NCBI GenBank assembly: GCA_002319075.1
Contig: NVQB01000001.1
Coordinates: 3,534,001-3,598,000, forward strand
Length of the DNA: 64,000 bases
Reading direction: 5' to 3'
Origin: Sphingobacteriaceae bacterium
GTDB taxonomy: Bacteria > Bacteroidota > Bacteroidia > B-17B0 > Aurantibacillaceae
Within the stretch, counting starts at the first letter, position 1. Each line of letters starts with the position of its first letter. The translations under genes were made by a program, and so were the position numbers. Below the pieces are notes generated by a model. The model searched no databases and was not told the DNA's origin. It worked only from the letters and a program-made list of their open reading frames with translations. Below, piece after piece: positions 1-9,801 of this stretch.

Positions 1-1437
1 AAGCACGAGGTCAGACTCGGTTCCCAGACGACATTTCTGGTAATTGGAAGCTATATCTATTGGAGCCAAAGCTTTTTTCCAGATACGTACTTCATCCATT
101 TTTCCGTCAATGGAGTTAACACCGGGGCAAGCGCCGCAGGCAGAAAGGTTTGTCTGGATCACATTGGGTATGGGCGCTACGGTGAGGAGTTGAGTATCTA
201 CCAGTACACCATCTACATATAAATATTTCCTGCCAGCCAAATAATCAGCAACGCCGGCAGCATGATACCACCTGTTGGTTAAAAAACCACCCGCTGGTTT
301 CCATGCGCAATTAAGATCAACCGGCACGCCGGACGGAGGGTCTACTTTAAATACGAGACTGTCATACCCTCTGTTGAAAAATCCGCTATGCCAGCCGAAG
401 CCCAGATACAGATCTCTAAAGGATGCATTGTCGATAGCACTGATGAGCGGAAGGTCATTGCTTGTACTGCCAGGAGCCGATTTTAATTTAAACCAGGTTT
501 CCCAGGTATATCCGGTACTGGTGACGTCGTAATAATACTGGTTGGTAAGTGGCAATGCAACTGACGGATTATTCCTGGTGTCAAAGTCAAGAGAGCCCAG
601 GCATTTGCAGGCTTCCTGGCATGCTGTGCCAGATACTGGTGCGTTTTGGGTAGACCAGGCTGGCGAAGGCGCGTTTAAGAAAGATGCGTTGTTAAAGTTG
701 CTTGTTGCGTCAAGAACGCTGAGTGCGCCTGTTTGGTTAAGTCGGTAATAAAGAAAAAGGTTGGCCTCAGTGCCATTCAGACATTGGTTACAGTTCGCGG
801 AAATTTCTAATGGGCTTAATGGCTTGTCCCAGATGCGCACTTCATCCATATACCCGTTAAGAGAGTTTAATCCGTTGCCGCCATTGTGCGACGAAAGGTT
901 GGTAGGAATAACGCGTGTATTAGGCGCCACGGTTAAAGACTGAGAATTAACAAGTACGCAGTTAACATACAGGTACTTCATGCCTGCACCGTAATCTGCA
1001 ACACCGGCAACATGGTACCAGGTATTGATTAAAAATCCGCCCGAAGGTTTCCAGGCACAGTTCAGATCAACCGGTACGGCTGCGCTTGGCGGATCTACTT
1101 TAAAAACGAGGCTGTCGTAACCTCTGTTCTGAACTCCTCCGTGCCAGCCAAAGCCAAGGTACATATCTTCATAAAGCGTGCCGTCAATGGAACTTATTAT
1201 TTGACGGTCGTTGTTGGTACTGCCGGGAACAGAATTAAGTTTAATCCAGCACTCCCATGTATAACCACCGTTAACGGCTGTATAATAATGATTGGTTGCA
1301 GGCAGTTTTACCGAGATGTCGTTTGTTTGATTAAATAATAATGAACCTTGGCAGGACTGCTGGGCCTCTGCATAATGTATTAAGAAAAATGAAAGTGATA
1401 GAAAGAGCAGTTTGCTCCACTGAAATGGTTTTTTCAT
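1..1437 (-). CDS. Secreted protein with tandem LamG-like domains (C-terminus cut by window edge)
   Basis: Reading the minus strand from an ATG at 1437 gives 479 codons without a stop, running off the left edge. Residues 1-23 form a signal peptide (MKKPFQW, hydrophobic core, then AEAQ). Two copies of a LamG/concanavalin-like lectin module of about 200 residues follow. Each has a Cys-containing opening, the pattern YTWE-W-KL, a stretch GYDSLVFKVDPPS, then WYHVAGVADY or WYHAAGVADY, a YLYV strand, and MDEVRIW near its end. These modules bind sugars or proteins at the cell surface. A type IX sorting domain may lie beyond the edge, but I cannot see it. The gene stands alone, with the LytTR regulator behind it on the same strand. 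The LamG call is good; ligand and sorting are unknown. Confidence 0.85.
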   Translation of the reverse strand, partial: MKKPFQWSKLLFLSLSFFLIHYAEAQQSCQGSLLFNQTNDISVKLPATNHYYTAVNGGYTWECWIKLNSVPGSTNNDRQIISSIDGTLYEDMYLGFGWHGGVQNRGYDSLVFKVDPPSAAVPVDLNCAWKPSGGFLINTWYHVAGVADYGAGMKYLYVNCVLVNSQSLTVAPNTRVIPTNLSSHNGGNGLNSLNGYMDEVRIWDKPLSPLEISANCNQCLNGTEANLFLYYRLNQTGALSVLDATSNFNNASFLNAPSPAWSTQNAPVSGTACQEACKCLGSLDFDTRNNPSVALPLTNQYYYDVTSTGYTWETWFKLKSAPGSTSNDLPLISAIDNASFRDLYLGFGWHSGFFNRGYDSLVFKVDPPSGVPVDLNCAWKPAGGFLTNRWYHAAGVADYLAGRKYLYVDGVLVDTQLLTVAPIPNVIQTNLSACGACPGVNSIDGKMDEVRIWKKALAPIDIASNYQKCRLGTESDLVL

Positions 1438-1860
1438 AACGTTGGTTTTAAATTGTTAATTAAAAAATGCACCGACCCTGTTTGTGAGTAACCTTGATAG
1501 CGCGAGGGCTGAGCTAGAATGGTGCTGCGGGCTCTCCTGCGCCGAATAACAAAAAGGTTAAGTGGGTAAAGGCTGTTTTTCTTTCATAGATTGGGGTTTT
1601 AGGTTGTACCTACTTTGTTTAAAGCGTAGTTCGGTAAGTCCGCTATTGCAATATATTCTCAGGATCATTGTAACAGGAAGGATCGTTCTTTCGCTGGTAA
1701 ATGTCAGAAAGCAGCCAGTTAAATTCGGAATGTGTTTCATAAAACGTCATTAAATGAGTTTATGAAGCTAAATTAGTTGACCCCGGGCAGGAAGCCGGAG
1801 AAGGATTAACATCTGCTGAAAAGCATCTGACGAACGCAGAGGTTTAACTTACAAGCGCAC
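1438..1860. other. Intergenic stretch without a gene
   Basis: This 423-bp gap lies between the start of the LamG protein gene and the end of the LytTR regulator gene, both on the minus strand. Short frames on both strands lack coding features. It should hold the LamG gene promoter, but I found no TAnnTTTG box on the minus strand. No tRNA or strong hairpin was seen. Confidence 0.5.
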
Positions 1861-2607
1861 TTATAATTCTGAGAGTTTTTGTAACAGCAGCTCTTTTTTG
1901 CGGGTAGATACCGGCAGCGACACATTGTTTTTTAAAACTGCTTTGCCGCCTTCTGTTTTTTCATACCGTTTAAAATACTGCAGGTTGAGCAGGTAGGTTT
2001 GGTGGATCCTGAAAAAGCCATAGTCTGCGAACATGGCCTCAAAATCGCCAATAGTGCTCGATACAACTATGCGCGTTTTGTCTGCAAGATAAAAGGAAGT
2101 ATAGCCGCGATCAGCCTGGCAGTAAATAATGTCGGCAAGGCTCACGAGATGGATATTTTCAGTGGTTTTAAGAATTATTTTTTTATCTGCTTTAGACGCG
2201 TTTATGTTATGTGCAAATAACTTAAGCTTTAGTTCCACTTTATCCAGATCAATAGAGTGAAATGCTTTTTTAAGTGCGTCTGCCAATACAAGCGAATCTA
2301 CCGGCTTTAGTAAATAATCTAACGCTGCAAATCGAAAAGCACCCAGCGCATAGCCCTGGTGTGCTGTAATAAAAATCACTTTAAAAACAGGACTGGGAAA
2401 ATGCTGAAAAAGAGCGAAGCCGTTTTCGTTCTCCAGCTCAACGTCAAGAAACACGATGTCTGGTTGATGTTTTGTGATGGCTGCAACTGCAGTGCTGATA
2501 GAACTACATCGGTCGCAGAGTTTAATGTCCGGGTGGTAAAGCTTGAGGAGTTCAACTAAAGCTTCCTGTGCGTGTATTTCGTCGTCAATAACCAGTGCTT
2601 TTAACAT
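1861..2607 (-). CDS. LytTR-family response regulator
   Basis: A 248-residue two-domain regulator. The N-terminal receiver domain has the acidic pair DD at residues 8-9, the phospho-acceptor Asp55 in IVFLDVE, and the conserved Lys101 in LLKPVD. The C-terminal half (about 140-245) is a LytTR DNA-binding domain, recognisable by the IYCQADRGYTSFYL and FFRIHQTYLLNL segments. It follows the sensor kinase gene by 35 bp on the same strand and is almost certainly its partner. The kinase would phosphorylate Asp55 and the LytTR domain would then bind promoters. Targets cannot be read from the sequence; systems of this type in Bacteroidota often control envelope or regulatory functions. Confidence 0.95.
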   Translation of the reverse strand: MLKALVIDDEIHAQEALVELLKLYHPDIKLCDRCSSISTAVAAITKHQPDIVFLDVELENENGFALFQHFPSPVFKVIFITAHQGYALGAFRFAALDYLLKPVDSLVLADALKKAFHSIDLDKVELKLKLFAHNINASKADKKIILKTTENIHLVSLADIIYCQADRGYTSFYLADKTRIVVSSTIGDFEAMFADYGFFRIHQTYLLNLQYFKRYEKTEGGKAVLKNNVSLPVSTRKKELLLQKLSEL

Positions 2608-2642
2608 AAAACGAAAATTTCATATAACCAAGGTATGAAATA

Positions 2643-4571
2643 TTACTCTTGCACCATTTGAGGCAGTATAAAAATAACCTTTACCCCCTTACGGCCTGGG
2701 CTTTCGGGAAAAGCCTCGCCAATGCTGAAAAACGCTTTTACTTTTGTTTTTTTATTCATCAGGGCAATGCGCTCTTGTGTGATGTCAATTGCCAGCGAGC
2801 GGTGGTTTTTAATGGTGTCATATTCTCTTATACCTGTGCCATTGTCGGTTATTTCTAATACAACCGCGTCTTTTTTAAAAGTGTATGCTACGCTTATCAG
2901 GCCTCCGCTTTTTATGCCACGAAGTCCATGTTCTACCGCATTCTCAATAAAGGGCTGTGCAAGCATGGGCGCAACAAATGTATTTTCAAGGTCAATGGTT
3001 TCATCCGTTTTAATTACATAGTCAAACCTATGATCGAACCGTAGCTGCTGTAGCCGCAGGTAATCGTCCAAAAGGTGGATCTCTTTTTGTAAGGAAATGG
3101 TTTCCACGCGCGAGTTTTCAAGTACGTTACGCATCACTCTCGCAAAAAAGCCTAGGTAGCGTTCTGCCTTTTTTTTATCTTCCTTAAGCACAATGCTCTG
3201 TATAGCCTGCAGGGAATTAAAAATAAAATGCGGGTTCATTTGCAGACTCAGTACTTTTTGTTCTAAATGAAAATTCTGCTGCTCGCTTTTTAATTTGTTT
3301 TGATGCAGAAGCAAATAGGCGGTGCTCAAAATAAAGACCACAAGAAGAAGCATGCCTGCCAATAGATACTTGTTCTGGCGCAGCTCAAGTTCCAGGATCC
3401 GGTTTTCGTTTTCTTTTTTTTCGAGATTGTAATTAAATTCTTTTTTCAGGATGTGTTTTCTGTAGTTTTCATTAGAAAGTGTGTCTTTTAATTCGTCATA
3501 AAGTTGCTGCATGTCAAAAGCTCTTTTATAATTTCCCAGGCTTAAATACACAAGTTTTGAAAGTCCTGCAATTTCAAGAAGCTGGAGCGTAAAACCTGTG
3601 GAGTCTGCGATCCGAAGGGCTGCCTCGGCCGTTTTTAAAGCTTCATGGTTCTTATGTATCTGGTAATTTATACTGATGCTTGTTACCATGGTACGCACAA
3701 TGTAGAGGTTGCTTTTGGTGCGAAGGGCAATCTTATAAGCTTTGCTGCAGTATTTAAGTGCCGAGTCAAGGTGGTGTATGCTTTGATAGGCAGATGCTAT
3801 GGAGTTATTTATATCTACCGAAATAAAGTCATCTCCGAAAAGATCTGTGTATTTTTTACAGGCAAAATAGTAGCCGCATTTTAGCATCATATAATCGTTC
3901 CGCGCCGTCTGCATATTTAAGATCTGGTAATCTGACCCCAGAGATAAAAGACTTTCAGCAATCCCTCTTTCATACTTTAATTTTTTGTAAAGCTTTAAAC
4001 ACTGCAGGTGCAAGGGCATAGCTTTTGAAATGTCATGCCACGAAAAATAACAAAGTGATTCTTCATGAAAGGCATTAGCAAGGTTTAAAGTATCGTGTTT
4101 TCTTTGCGCCAGCCTTATGGCCATTTGAGAATAGGCAAGTGCTTTTTTTATTTCATTCTTTACATAAAAAAGTCGGGAAAGACGTAAAAGGGGAGGGAAC
4201 ATTCCTGCGGTATCTTTGTTTTGCTGCGCCATCTTATAACTCAGGTTACAATAAGTAAACGCTTTGTCGTAAAATCCAAGATAAAAACAGGCGTTGCCAA
4301 GTGAATAGAGAGCTTTCCTCTCCAGCTCCGGCAAGTGGTAATAACGGGCATCTGCAATCAAACTATCCCAGTAACTGGTTCGCAGGAGCAGCGATTTCAC
4401 ACCCAGCCAATAACGGATGGTCAGTTTTGCAGTATCTGTTTTTGAATGCAGCAGCTCGCTTTTGAGTGAGTCCACTTCCTGCGGTGTTGCACGCAAAGCG
4501 GTTTGTGCAAAGGCGCCCTTCAGGCAAAATAAAATCAAAAGAAATAAAACCGCGGGGTGATTGGTTTTCAT
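2643..4571 (-). CDS. LytS-type sensor histidine kinase with periplasmic TPR repeats
   Basis: I place the start at the ATG at 4571, not 38 codons upstream at 4685, because it opens a signal peptide (MKTNHPAVLF, hydrophobic core, GAFAQ) and gives 642 residues. Residues 80-360 are TPR-like helical repeats, expected in the periplasm. One transmembrane helix lies at about 402-422. A His_kinase domain follows, with its phospho-acceptor in QMNPHFIFNSLQ (His448), then an HATPase domain with QPFIENAVEHG (539-549) and DNGTGI (576-581). It is the sensor half of a two-component system with the LytTR regulator immediately downstream. The signal sensed is unknown; TPR sensors of this type are common in the phylum. 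Confidence 0.93.
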   Translation of the reverse strand: MKTNHPAVLFLLILFCLKGAFAQTALRATPQEVDSLKSELLHSKTDTAKLTIRYWLGVKSLLLRTSYWDSLIADARYYHLPELERKALYSLGNACFYLGFYDKAFTYCNLSYKMAQQNKDTAGMFPPLLRLSRLFYVKNEIKKALAYSQMAIRLAQRKHDTLNLANAFHEESLCYFSWHDISKAMPLHLQCLKLYKKLKYERGIAESLLSLGSDYQILNMQTARNDYMMLKCGYYFACKKYTDLFGDDFISVDINNSIASAYQSIHHLDSALKYCSKAYKIALRTKSNLYIVRTMVTSISINYQIHKNHEALKTAEAALRIADSTGFTLQLLEIAGLSKLVYLSLGNYKRAFDMQQLYDELKDTLSNENYRKHILKKEFNYNLEKKENENRILELELRQNKYLLAGMLLLVVFILSTAYLLLHQNKLKSEQQNFHLEQKVLSLQMNPHFIFNSLQAIQSIVLKEDKKKAERYLGFFARVMRNVLENSRVETISLQKEIHLLDDYLRLQQLRFDHRFDYVIKTDETIDLENTFVAPMLAQPFIENAVEHGLRGIKSGGLISVAYTFKKDAVVLEITDNGTGIREYDTIKNHRSLAIDITQERIALMNKKTKVKAFFSIGEAFPESPGRKGVKVIFILPQMVQE

Positions 4572-4774
4572 GAAAAAACAGATAGGAGAAGTGAAAAGAT
4601 AAGACTTTTTCTCAGAATTTTCTCTTCCGGTCCCAATTTCACATGGTTTTCCTTCACGTCCTTCTGTAGTTTCTTTCAACGACAATTAGATGTGCTTCAG
4701 AATTAACTTTGTAACTCTTTCTTTATTGCAGCAGGCGATCTATTTTCACGTTTTTTAGTAAGCTATTTCTCTTT

Positions 4775-4802
4775 TTGTATTGAAACTTAATTCGTAAATT
4801 TA
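4775..4802 (+). promoter_or_regulatory. Bacteroidota-type promoter of the propeller/barrel gene
   Basis: TTG at 4775-4777, a 17-bp spacer, then TAAATTTA at 4795-4802 (7 of 8 to TAnnTTTG). Transcription would begin near 4809, which leaves a leader of under 20 nt before the TTG start codon at 4826 and supports that start. Confidence 0.5.
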
Positions 4803-4825
4803 ATTTTCTAAAAATTTCTGTTCCT

Positions 4826-7800
4826 TTGATAAATCGTATCCTAGTATATTTCCTCCTTCTTACCGCCTCTTGTGTAAAAGCACAGTTCAATTATGGACAT
4901 CAAATGGATTTTGGTAAGAACCGTATTCAATATAAAGAATTTGTATGGACTTACCTCGATTATGAGCGTTACCGCGTGTATTCCTACCAGGGCGGAACCG
5001 AGCTGAGTAAATATATTTCTGTAAGTGTCAGTAAACAGTTAGCCATTCTTGAAAGACGTCTCGATTATCAAAGTGAGGATAAAATCAATGTACTGGTTTA
5101 TAATACTCAGGACGATTTTAAACAAAGTAATCTGGGATTGAGTAGCGACGACCAAACCAATATAGGTGGCGTTACCCGTATCATAGGCGATAAAGTAAGT
5201 ATCTTTTTTAATGGATCGCTGGCCGAATTGGATCAGCAAATTCGCGTGGCCCTGGCCGAACTTTTAATCAATAAAATTCTTTATGGTGGAAATGCCGGTC
5301 AGGTAGTGAGAAACTCAGCACTTCTTAATATTCCTGCATGGTACTCTGACGGACTCATAAAATATTTATCGGAAGGCTGGACAAGCTACAACGACAACAT
5401 TCTTTACGACGATTTAAAAAATGATCATTTCAGTTCTTTTAACCGACTTACGGGTAAACAGGCAGCGCAAGCGGGACACGCGATCTGGTATTATATTGCT
5501 TCCACTTTTGGAGATGGTATGATTCCGCAACTTCTTTATATGACGCGTGTTTCAAGAAGTCCGGAAAACGCTTTTAGTTATGCTTTAGGAATTACCTTGC
5601 CGAATTTAATTTTTGATTTTACCGAAGCTTATCAGCGCCACTTATATATGTTGCGCGATACGCTTCGTACTTCACCGATCAACAACAACAGCGTTCTTAA
5701 AAAATATAAAACCAGTCGCCATTATTTTCAATTGAAAGTAAGTCCTGATGGTTCGCAGGTTGTATATGCGCGCACGCAGCTCAGCCAGATGCGGGTGTAT
5801 TTACGAAACCTTGAAACGGGAAAAGAAAAGCGCTTATTAAAATACGGACCAAAACTGGAACAACTGGAGGACTTTAATTATCCTTTATTAGCATGGCACC
5901 CGAATGGGAAAATAGTTTCTATTATTTACATGCGTAAAGATCAACTCTTACTGCAAATCGTAGACCTGGAAACAAATGAAGCCGTAAAACGCAATCTTAC
6001 GGGTTTTGAAAAAGTAAATAGTTTCTCTTACAGTCCCGATGGAAAAAAACTTGCTATTAGTGGCGTGAAGCGCGGCAAGGGACATAGCGATATTTTTGTT
6101 TTTGGCGTAAATACAAGTTCACTTGAGCAGCTTACCAATGATACCTGGGACGATAACAATCCTGTTTTTGTAAAGGGAAACAAACAAATTGTATTTGAAA
6201 GTAACCGCTTAAATGATACGATTAAAGCCAGTGATGATAATTTATTTTTTGTAAAACCCAACCGTGATATGGATCTTTTTATGACGCCTTATCCTTTTAC
6301 GAGCAAGGTTTTAGTGCGCATTACAAACACCCCTGATATCAACGAGAGATTACCTCAGGCTTATACTACAAATTATGTATCTTATCTCAGCGATAAAAAC
6401 GGAATTTATAACCGGTATCTCGCCGAGTTCGACAGTGCCATTTCTTTTGTGGATACAACAGAGCATTACCGTTATTTTTTCAGGTCAAAACCTGTAAGCA
6501 ATTACGACCGCAATCTCCTTGAACAAAATATAAGCGCAGAAGGGTCGCATGTGGCAGAAGTAATTTATGCGAATGGGAAAGACATGATGCTTGTGTCGCC
6601 TTTACCGAAATTAAATACATTGGAAGTATACGAGCCGATGAAAACCTGGGAGAGAAGTTACATTAGTCCTGCTATTGCTGATCCTACAAATTACAAAGAT
6701 GTAAGACCTTCTGAAAATGTTTCTCCGCAAAAACCTGAAGATACGTCACAGGGCATTGATTTTGATAATTATAAGTTTGAAAACGAAAAAGGCAAACAAA
6801 CCAATACGCCGAATCCTCCTAAAGCGCCCGCCACTGCTAAATCAGACAGTTTAAAACCAAAACCTTCCCCGGGCTTCCGATTTCCTATTCAACGGAATTA
6901 TTATACTTCTTTTTACACGGATAAAATTATCACGCAGTTCGATAATTCGTTCCTCGCCAATAATTACCAGGTGTTTACAGGTGGCGGATCTGCCATTTAC
7001 CTTAACCCGGGTTTTAATTTTCTTACCAAAGTATCTATCAGTGATCTTTTCGAAGATCAGCGCATAACAGGTGGCTTCAGAATTAATCCAAACCTGGACA
7101 ACGAATTTATGTTATCCTGGGAACAACGTAAACGGCTTTTTGATCACCAGGTTGTTTTAGATCGCCAGTCCTTTAATAATGTGGCAGTGGGTACAAATTC
7201 GCAGGTGGCGTTTTTTGCACGCATCAATACAAGTACTGTTCGTTATTCTATAAAATACCCGTTTAGCCCTGTGGCTGCATTGCGATTGTCTTTGCTGTAT
7301 CGTAACGACCGTTATATGCCTTTATCGGATGCTGAATACCCTGTTGCTTTGGCTGTACGCCCGGCCTACGAAAATTTAGGGGGTGTGCGTCTTGAGTATA
7401 TTTACGACAACACCCGCAAAGTGATGTTGAATATTTTAAACGGACTGCGTTTTAAAATATGGACGGAGTATTGGAAATTTAACAGCAAAGAAAACCGCGA
7501 CTTATTTACCTCTGGTTTTGATGTGCGTCATTACCAGAAAGTACATCGCCAGATTACCTGGTGTAATCGCATTGCCGGTGGAAATTCGCTTGGCACAGAC
7601 CGTTTGATTTTTTACATGGGAGGTGTAGATAATTGGATCAATCCTAAATTTAATAATAACGTAAACATTGTAAATCCCGACCAGTACGGTTTTCAAACAC
7701 TCGCTACCAACATGCGCGGTTTTAACCAGAATATTCGTAATGGAAATAATTTTTTACTTTACAACACAGAGTTACGTTTTCCTATTGTAAGGTATTTCCT

Positions 7801-8131
7801 TGATCATCCTGTGCGCTCTGACTTTATTAATAACTTCCAGCTAATTGGTTTCACTGATTTAGGTATGGCCTGGAATGGCGCTAATCCTTTGAGTCGCGCC
7901 AATACAGAAAATACAAAAACTTTTGTGGACAATGATGCTGCTTTGCAAAGTGGCGGTACCGGCATTATAATAACTGTTATCGACGATAAAAATCCACTTG
8001 TTGGCGGCATGGGTTTCGGTCTTCGCTCGCGCTTGCTGGGTTACTTCGTTCGTCTCGATTTCGGTTGGGGCATCGACAACTGGCAGGTTCAGAAACGCGT
8101 GATAGGTTTATCTCTTACCACTGATTTTTAA
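4826..8131 (+). CDS. TolB-like beta-propeller protein with degenerate peptidase-like N-terminus and C-terminal beta-barrel
   Basis: A 1101-residue exported protein starting at TTG; no in-frame ATG gives a better signal peptide (INRILVYFLLLTASCVKAQ). Residues about 30-270 resemble a peptidase-MA-type domain (ALAELLINKIL, then IPAWYSDGLIKYLSEGW), but both His of an HExxH metal site are missing. Residues about 290-560 carry PD40/WD40-like propeller repeats (VSPDGSQVVYAR, YSPDGKKLAISGV, FESNRLND). After a Pro/Lys-rich linker (about 640-690) the last 400 residues look like an outer membrane beta-barrel of the surface-antigen (BamA-like) type and end in an aromatic-rich strand finishing with Phe. 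The protein is probably an outer membrane anchor displaying the propeller. Its function is not known. Confidence 0.8.
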   Translation: MINRILVYFLLLTASCVKAQFNYGHQMDFGKNRIQYKEFVWTYLDYERYRVYSYQGGTELSKYISVSVSKQLAILERRLDYQSEDKINVLVYNTQDDFKQSNLGLSSDDQTNIGGVTRIIGDKVSIFFNGSLAELDQQIRVALAELLINKILYGGNAGQVVRNSALLNIPAWYSDGLIKYLSEGWTSYNDNILYDDLKNDHFSSFNRLTGKQAAQAGHAIWYYIASTFGDGMIPQLLYMTRVSRSPENAFSYALGITLPNLIFDFTEAYQRHLYMLRDTLRTSPINNNSVLKKYKTSRHYFQLKVSPDGSQVVYARTQLSQMRVYLRNLETGKEKRLLKYGPKLEQLEDFNYPLLAWHPNGKIVSIIYMRKDQLLLQIVDLETNEAVKRNLTGFEKVNSFSYSPDGKKLAISGVKRGKGHSDIFVFGVNTSSLEQLTNDTWDDNNPVFVKGNKQIVFESNRLNDTIKASDDNLFFVKPNRDMDLFMTPYPFTSKVLVRITNTPDINERLPQAYTTNYVSYLSDKNGIYNRYLAEFDSAISFVDTTEHYRYFFRSKPVSNYDRNLLEQNISAEGSHVAEVIYANGKDMMLVSPLPKLNTLEVYEPMKTWERSYISPAIADPTNYKDVRPSENVSPQKPEDTSQGIDFDNYKFENEKGKQTNTPNPPKAPATAKSDSLKPKPSPGFRFPIQRNYYTSFYTDKIITQFDNSFLANNYQVFTGGGSAIYLNPGFNFLTKVSISDLFEDQRITGGFRINPNLDNEFMLSWEQRKRLFDHQVVLDRQSFNNVAVGTNSQVAFFARINTSTVRYSIKYPFSPVAALRLSLLYRNDRYMPLSDAEYPVALAVRPAYENLGGVRLEYIYDNTRKVMLNILNGLRFKIWTEYWKFNSKENRDLFTSGFDVRHYQKVHRQITWCNRIAGGNSLGTDRLIFYMGGVDNWINPKFNNNVNIVNPDQYGFQTLATNMRGFNQNIRNGNNFLLYNTELRFPIVRYFLDHPVRSDFINNFQLIGFTDLGMAWNGANPLSRANTENTKTFVDNDAALQSGGTGIIITVIDDKNPLVGGMGFGLRSRLLGYFVRLDFGWGIDNWQVQKRVIGLSLTTDF

Positions 8132-8199
8132 GTATGCAAAATTACTTTTTGTAGCTTAGCTTTAAAACCTTTATTTTCATAGCCTAAACAGGTAGACGT

Positions 8200-9405
8200 A
8201 TGCGGAATCAGGAGGAAATTAAAAGCTTGGCAAAACAGTATTTCGCCAAAGTAAAAGCTATTCGCGAGCACCTTCACAGCCATCCTGAACTTTCTTTTCA
8301 CGAAATTGAGACTTCAAAATTTATTCAGAAACACTTGACGGAAGCGGGCATTTCTTTTACAACAGGACATGTAAAGACAGGAATTATTGCTTTGATAAAA
8401 GGAAAAAATCCATCAAAGAAAACTATTCTTCTGCGTGCAGATATGGACGCGTTACCCATTGAAGAAAAAAATGATGTTCCTTATAGATCCCAAAATGCCG
8501 GCATTATGCATGCCTGCGGGCATGATGTACATTCAGCTTGCGGACTAGGCGCTGCATTTATTTTGAACGATCTGAAAGAAAGCTTTGAAGGAACGGTTAA
8601 GATTATGTTTCAACCCGGAGAGGAACTTTTGCCCGGTGGAGCAAGTTTAATGATCAAAGAAGGAGTACTCGAAAATCCAAAAGTAGATCAGGCCATTGCG
8701 CTGCACGTTTTTCCAAGCATGGAAACCGGAAAAGTGGGTTTTAAGAGTGGTATGTATATGGCCAGTACGGATGAGCTTTACATAACGATTAACGGTAAAG
8801 GCGGACACGCAGCTATGCCGGCAGAGTACGTGAATCCTTTACTAATTGCATCTGAACTATTACTGGAAATAAACAGAACGTTTAGCGATAAGGAATCTCT
8901 GAAAAAATTAGGCGGCGAAGCTATCCCAACCGTAGTAGCTTTTGGTAAGATCGAAGGAAAGGGTGCCACCAATGTTATTCCCGATGTAGTAGAACTGGCG
9001 GGCACTTTCAGAACCATGGATGAAAACTGGAGAAAAAAAGTACACGCAGAACTGGAACGTATTGTGAAAATAATTTCCGACAAGTATAAAATTGCTTCCG
9101 TACTAAAAGTCGATCACGGTTATCCGTTTTTGGTAAATGATAAAGACCTGACAGAATCCTGCATTGATTCGGCACAAAATTATTTGGGAAAAGATAATGT
9201 AGAGGAACTCCCGCTGCGCATGACGGCAGAGGATTTCGCCTTCATCACACAAAAAGTTCCCAGTTGTTTTTTTAGATTAGGAACTGCAAACAAAGAAAAG
9301 CGAATCACTTCTGGCGTTCATACCGCCACCTTCGATATAGACGAAAGAGCACTTGAAATTGGCATGGGACTGATGGCCGATCTAGCGATAAATGCTTTGA
9401 AGTAG
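8200..9405 (+). CDS. M20-family amidohydrolase (N-acyl-amino-acid or hippurate hydrolase type)
   Basis: A 401-residue cytosolic metallohydrolase of the M20D group. The first metal-binding segment is HACGHDVH at about residues 103-110, preceded by LLRADMDALPIEEKN, which carries the catalytic Asp. The second cluster is QPGEELLPGGA (general base Glu-Glu), followed by ALHVFP. A dimerisation lid domain with GKGGHAAMP lies in the middle, and the distal ligand is in MTAEDFAF. These enzymes remove acyl groups from amino acids or small peptides. The length is normal for the family. It follows the propeller/barrel gene by 68 bp and may be cotranscribed, although there is no obvious functional link. The exact substrate cannot be predicted. 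Confidence 0.92.
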   Translation: MRNQEEIKSLAKQYFAKVKAIREHLHSHPELSFHEIETSKFIQKHLTEAGISFTTGHVKTGIIALIKGKNPSKKTILLRADMDALPIEEKNDVPYRSQNAGIMHACGHDVHSACGLGAAFILNDLKESFEGTVKIMFQPGEELLPGGASLMIKEGVLENPKVDQAIALHVFPSMETGKVGFKSGMYMASTDELYITINGKGGHAAMPAEYVNPLLIASELLLEINRTFSDKESLKKLGGEAIPTVVAFGKIEGKGATNVIPDVVELAGTFRTMDENWRKKVHAELERIVKIISDKYKIASVLKVDHGYPFLVNDKDLTESCIDSAQNYLGKDNVEELPLRMTAEDFAFITQKVPSCFFRLGTANKEKRITSGVHTATFDIDERALEIGMGLMADLAINALK

Positions 9406-9801
9406 AAATCCAATTTCCTCAAATGCCATCTCGCGCCTTAGTCTATTAAATATCCTGCCAGGAAACGGTACGCAAAAGTCTAAGCCGATAGTATAAAGGA
9501 TCGCGTTAATCTTTTAAAATATCACGTCCATACCCTGGAGTGTCACGTCGAGCGTAGTCGATACGCACACTAAAATCGGGCCCGGGAAGCTTCAGAAAGA
9601 CATTCGGTCACCTTCTCCACTACGCTCGAAGTGACAGTGCAAGATTAAAAGCAATCAGACCGCTCGTCACAGGAGTTTCTTAGAGCCTTGTTAAAACCGC
9701 TTCTTTGTCCCTAGAGTCCTTCTTGTCCTGGCTCTCTTTGGTCTCTTAAGTCCTGCCTCCCTTCCTATCACACAATTTACTATCTTTAAAAGCGTTATTA
9801 A
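9406..9801. other. Intergenic stretch holding a REP-like hairpin element
   Basis: No gene is visible in these 396 bp. The middle contains the inverted repeat listed separately. Close to the next gene, TATCTTTA at 9781-9788 is a 7-of-8 match to a -7 box, but no TTG stands at a suitable distance upstream. Confidence 0.5.
9540..9638. repeat. REP-like inverted repeat (TCGAGCGTAGTCGA family)
   Basis: The left arm at 9542-9562 contains TCGAGCGTAGTCGA preceded by GTCACG. The right arm at 9615-9637 reads as its reverse complement (ACTACGCTCGAAGTGACAG). About 20 of 22 positions pair. The loop contains the palindrome CCCGGG. The same arm sequence flanks the tandem array at 14.9-15.6 kb, so this is a dispersed family and not a gene-specific terminator. 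Confidence 0.7.

Noticed and set aside
1558-1753. Overlapping 60- and 63-residue frames on both strands in the first intergenic gap
   Set aside because: They share the same DNA on opposite strands, show no family features and are probably chance openings in AT-rich sequence.
4572-4685. Upstream start for the sensor kinase at 4685
   Set aside because: The first 38 residues are polar and would precede the signal peptide. The ATG at 4571 gives a normal signal peptide and is preferred.
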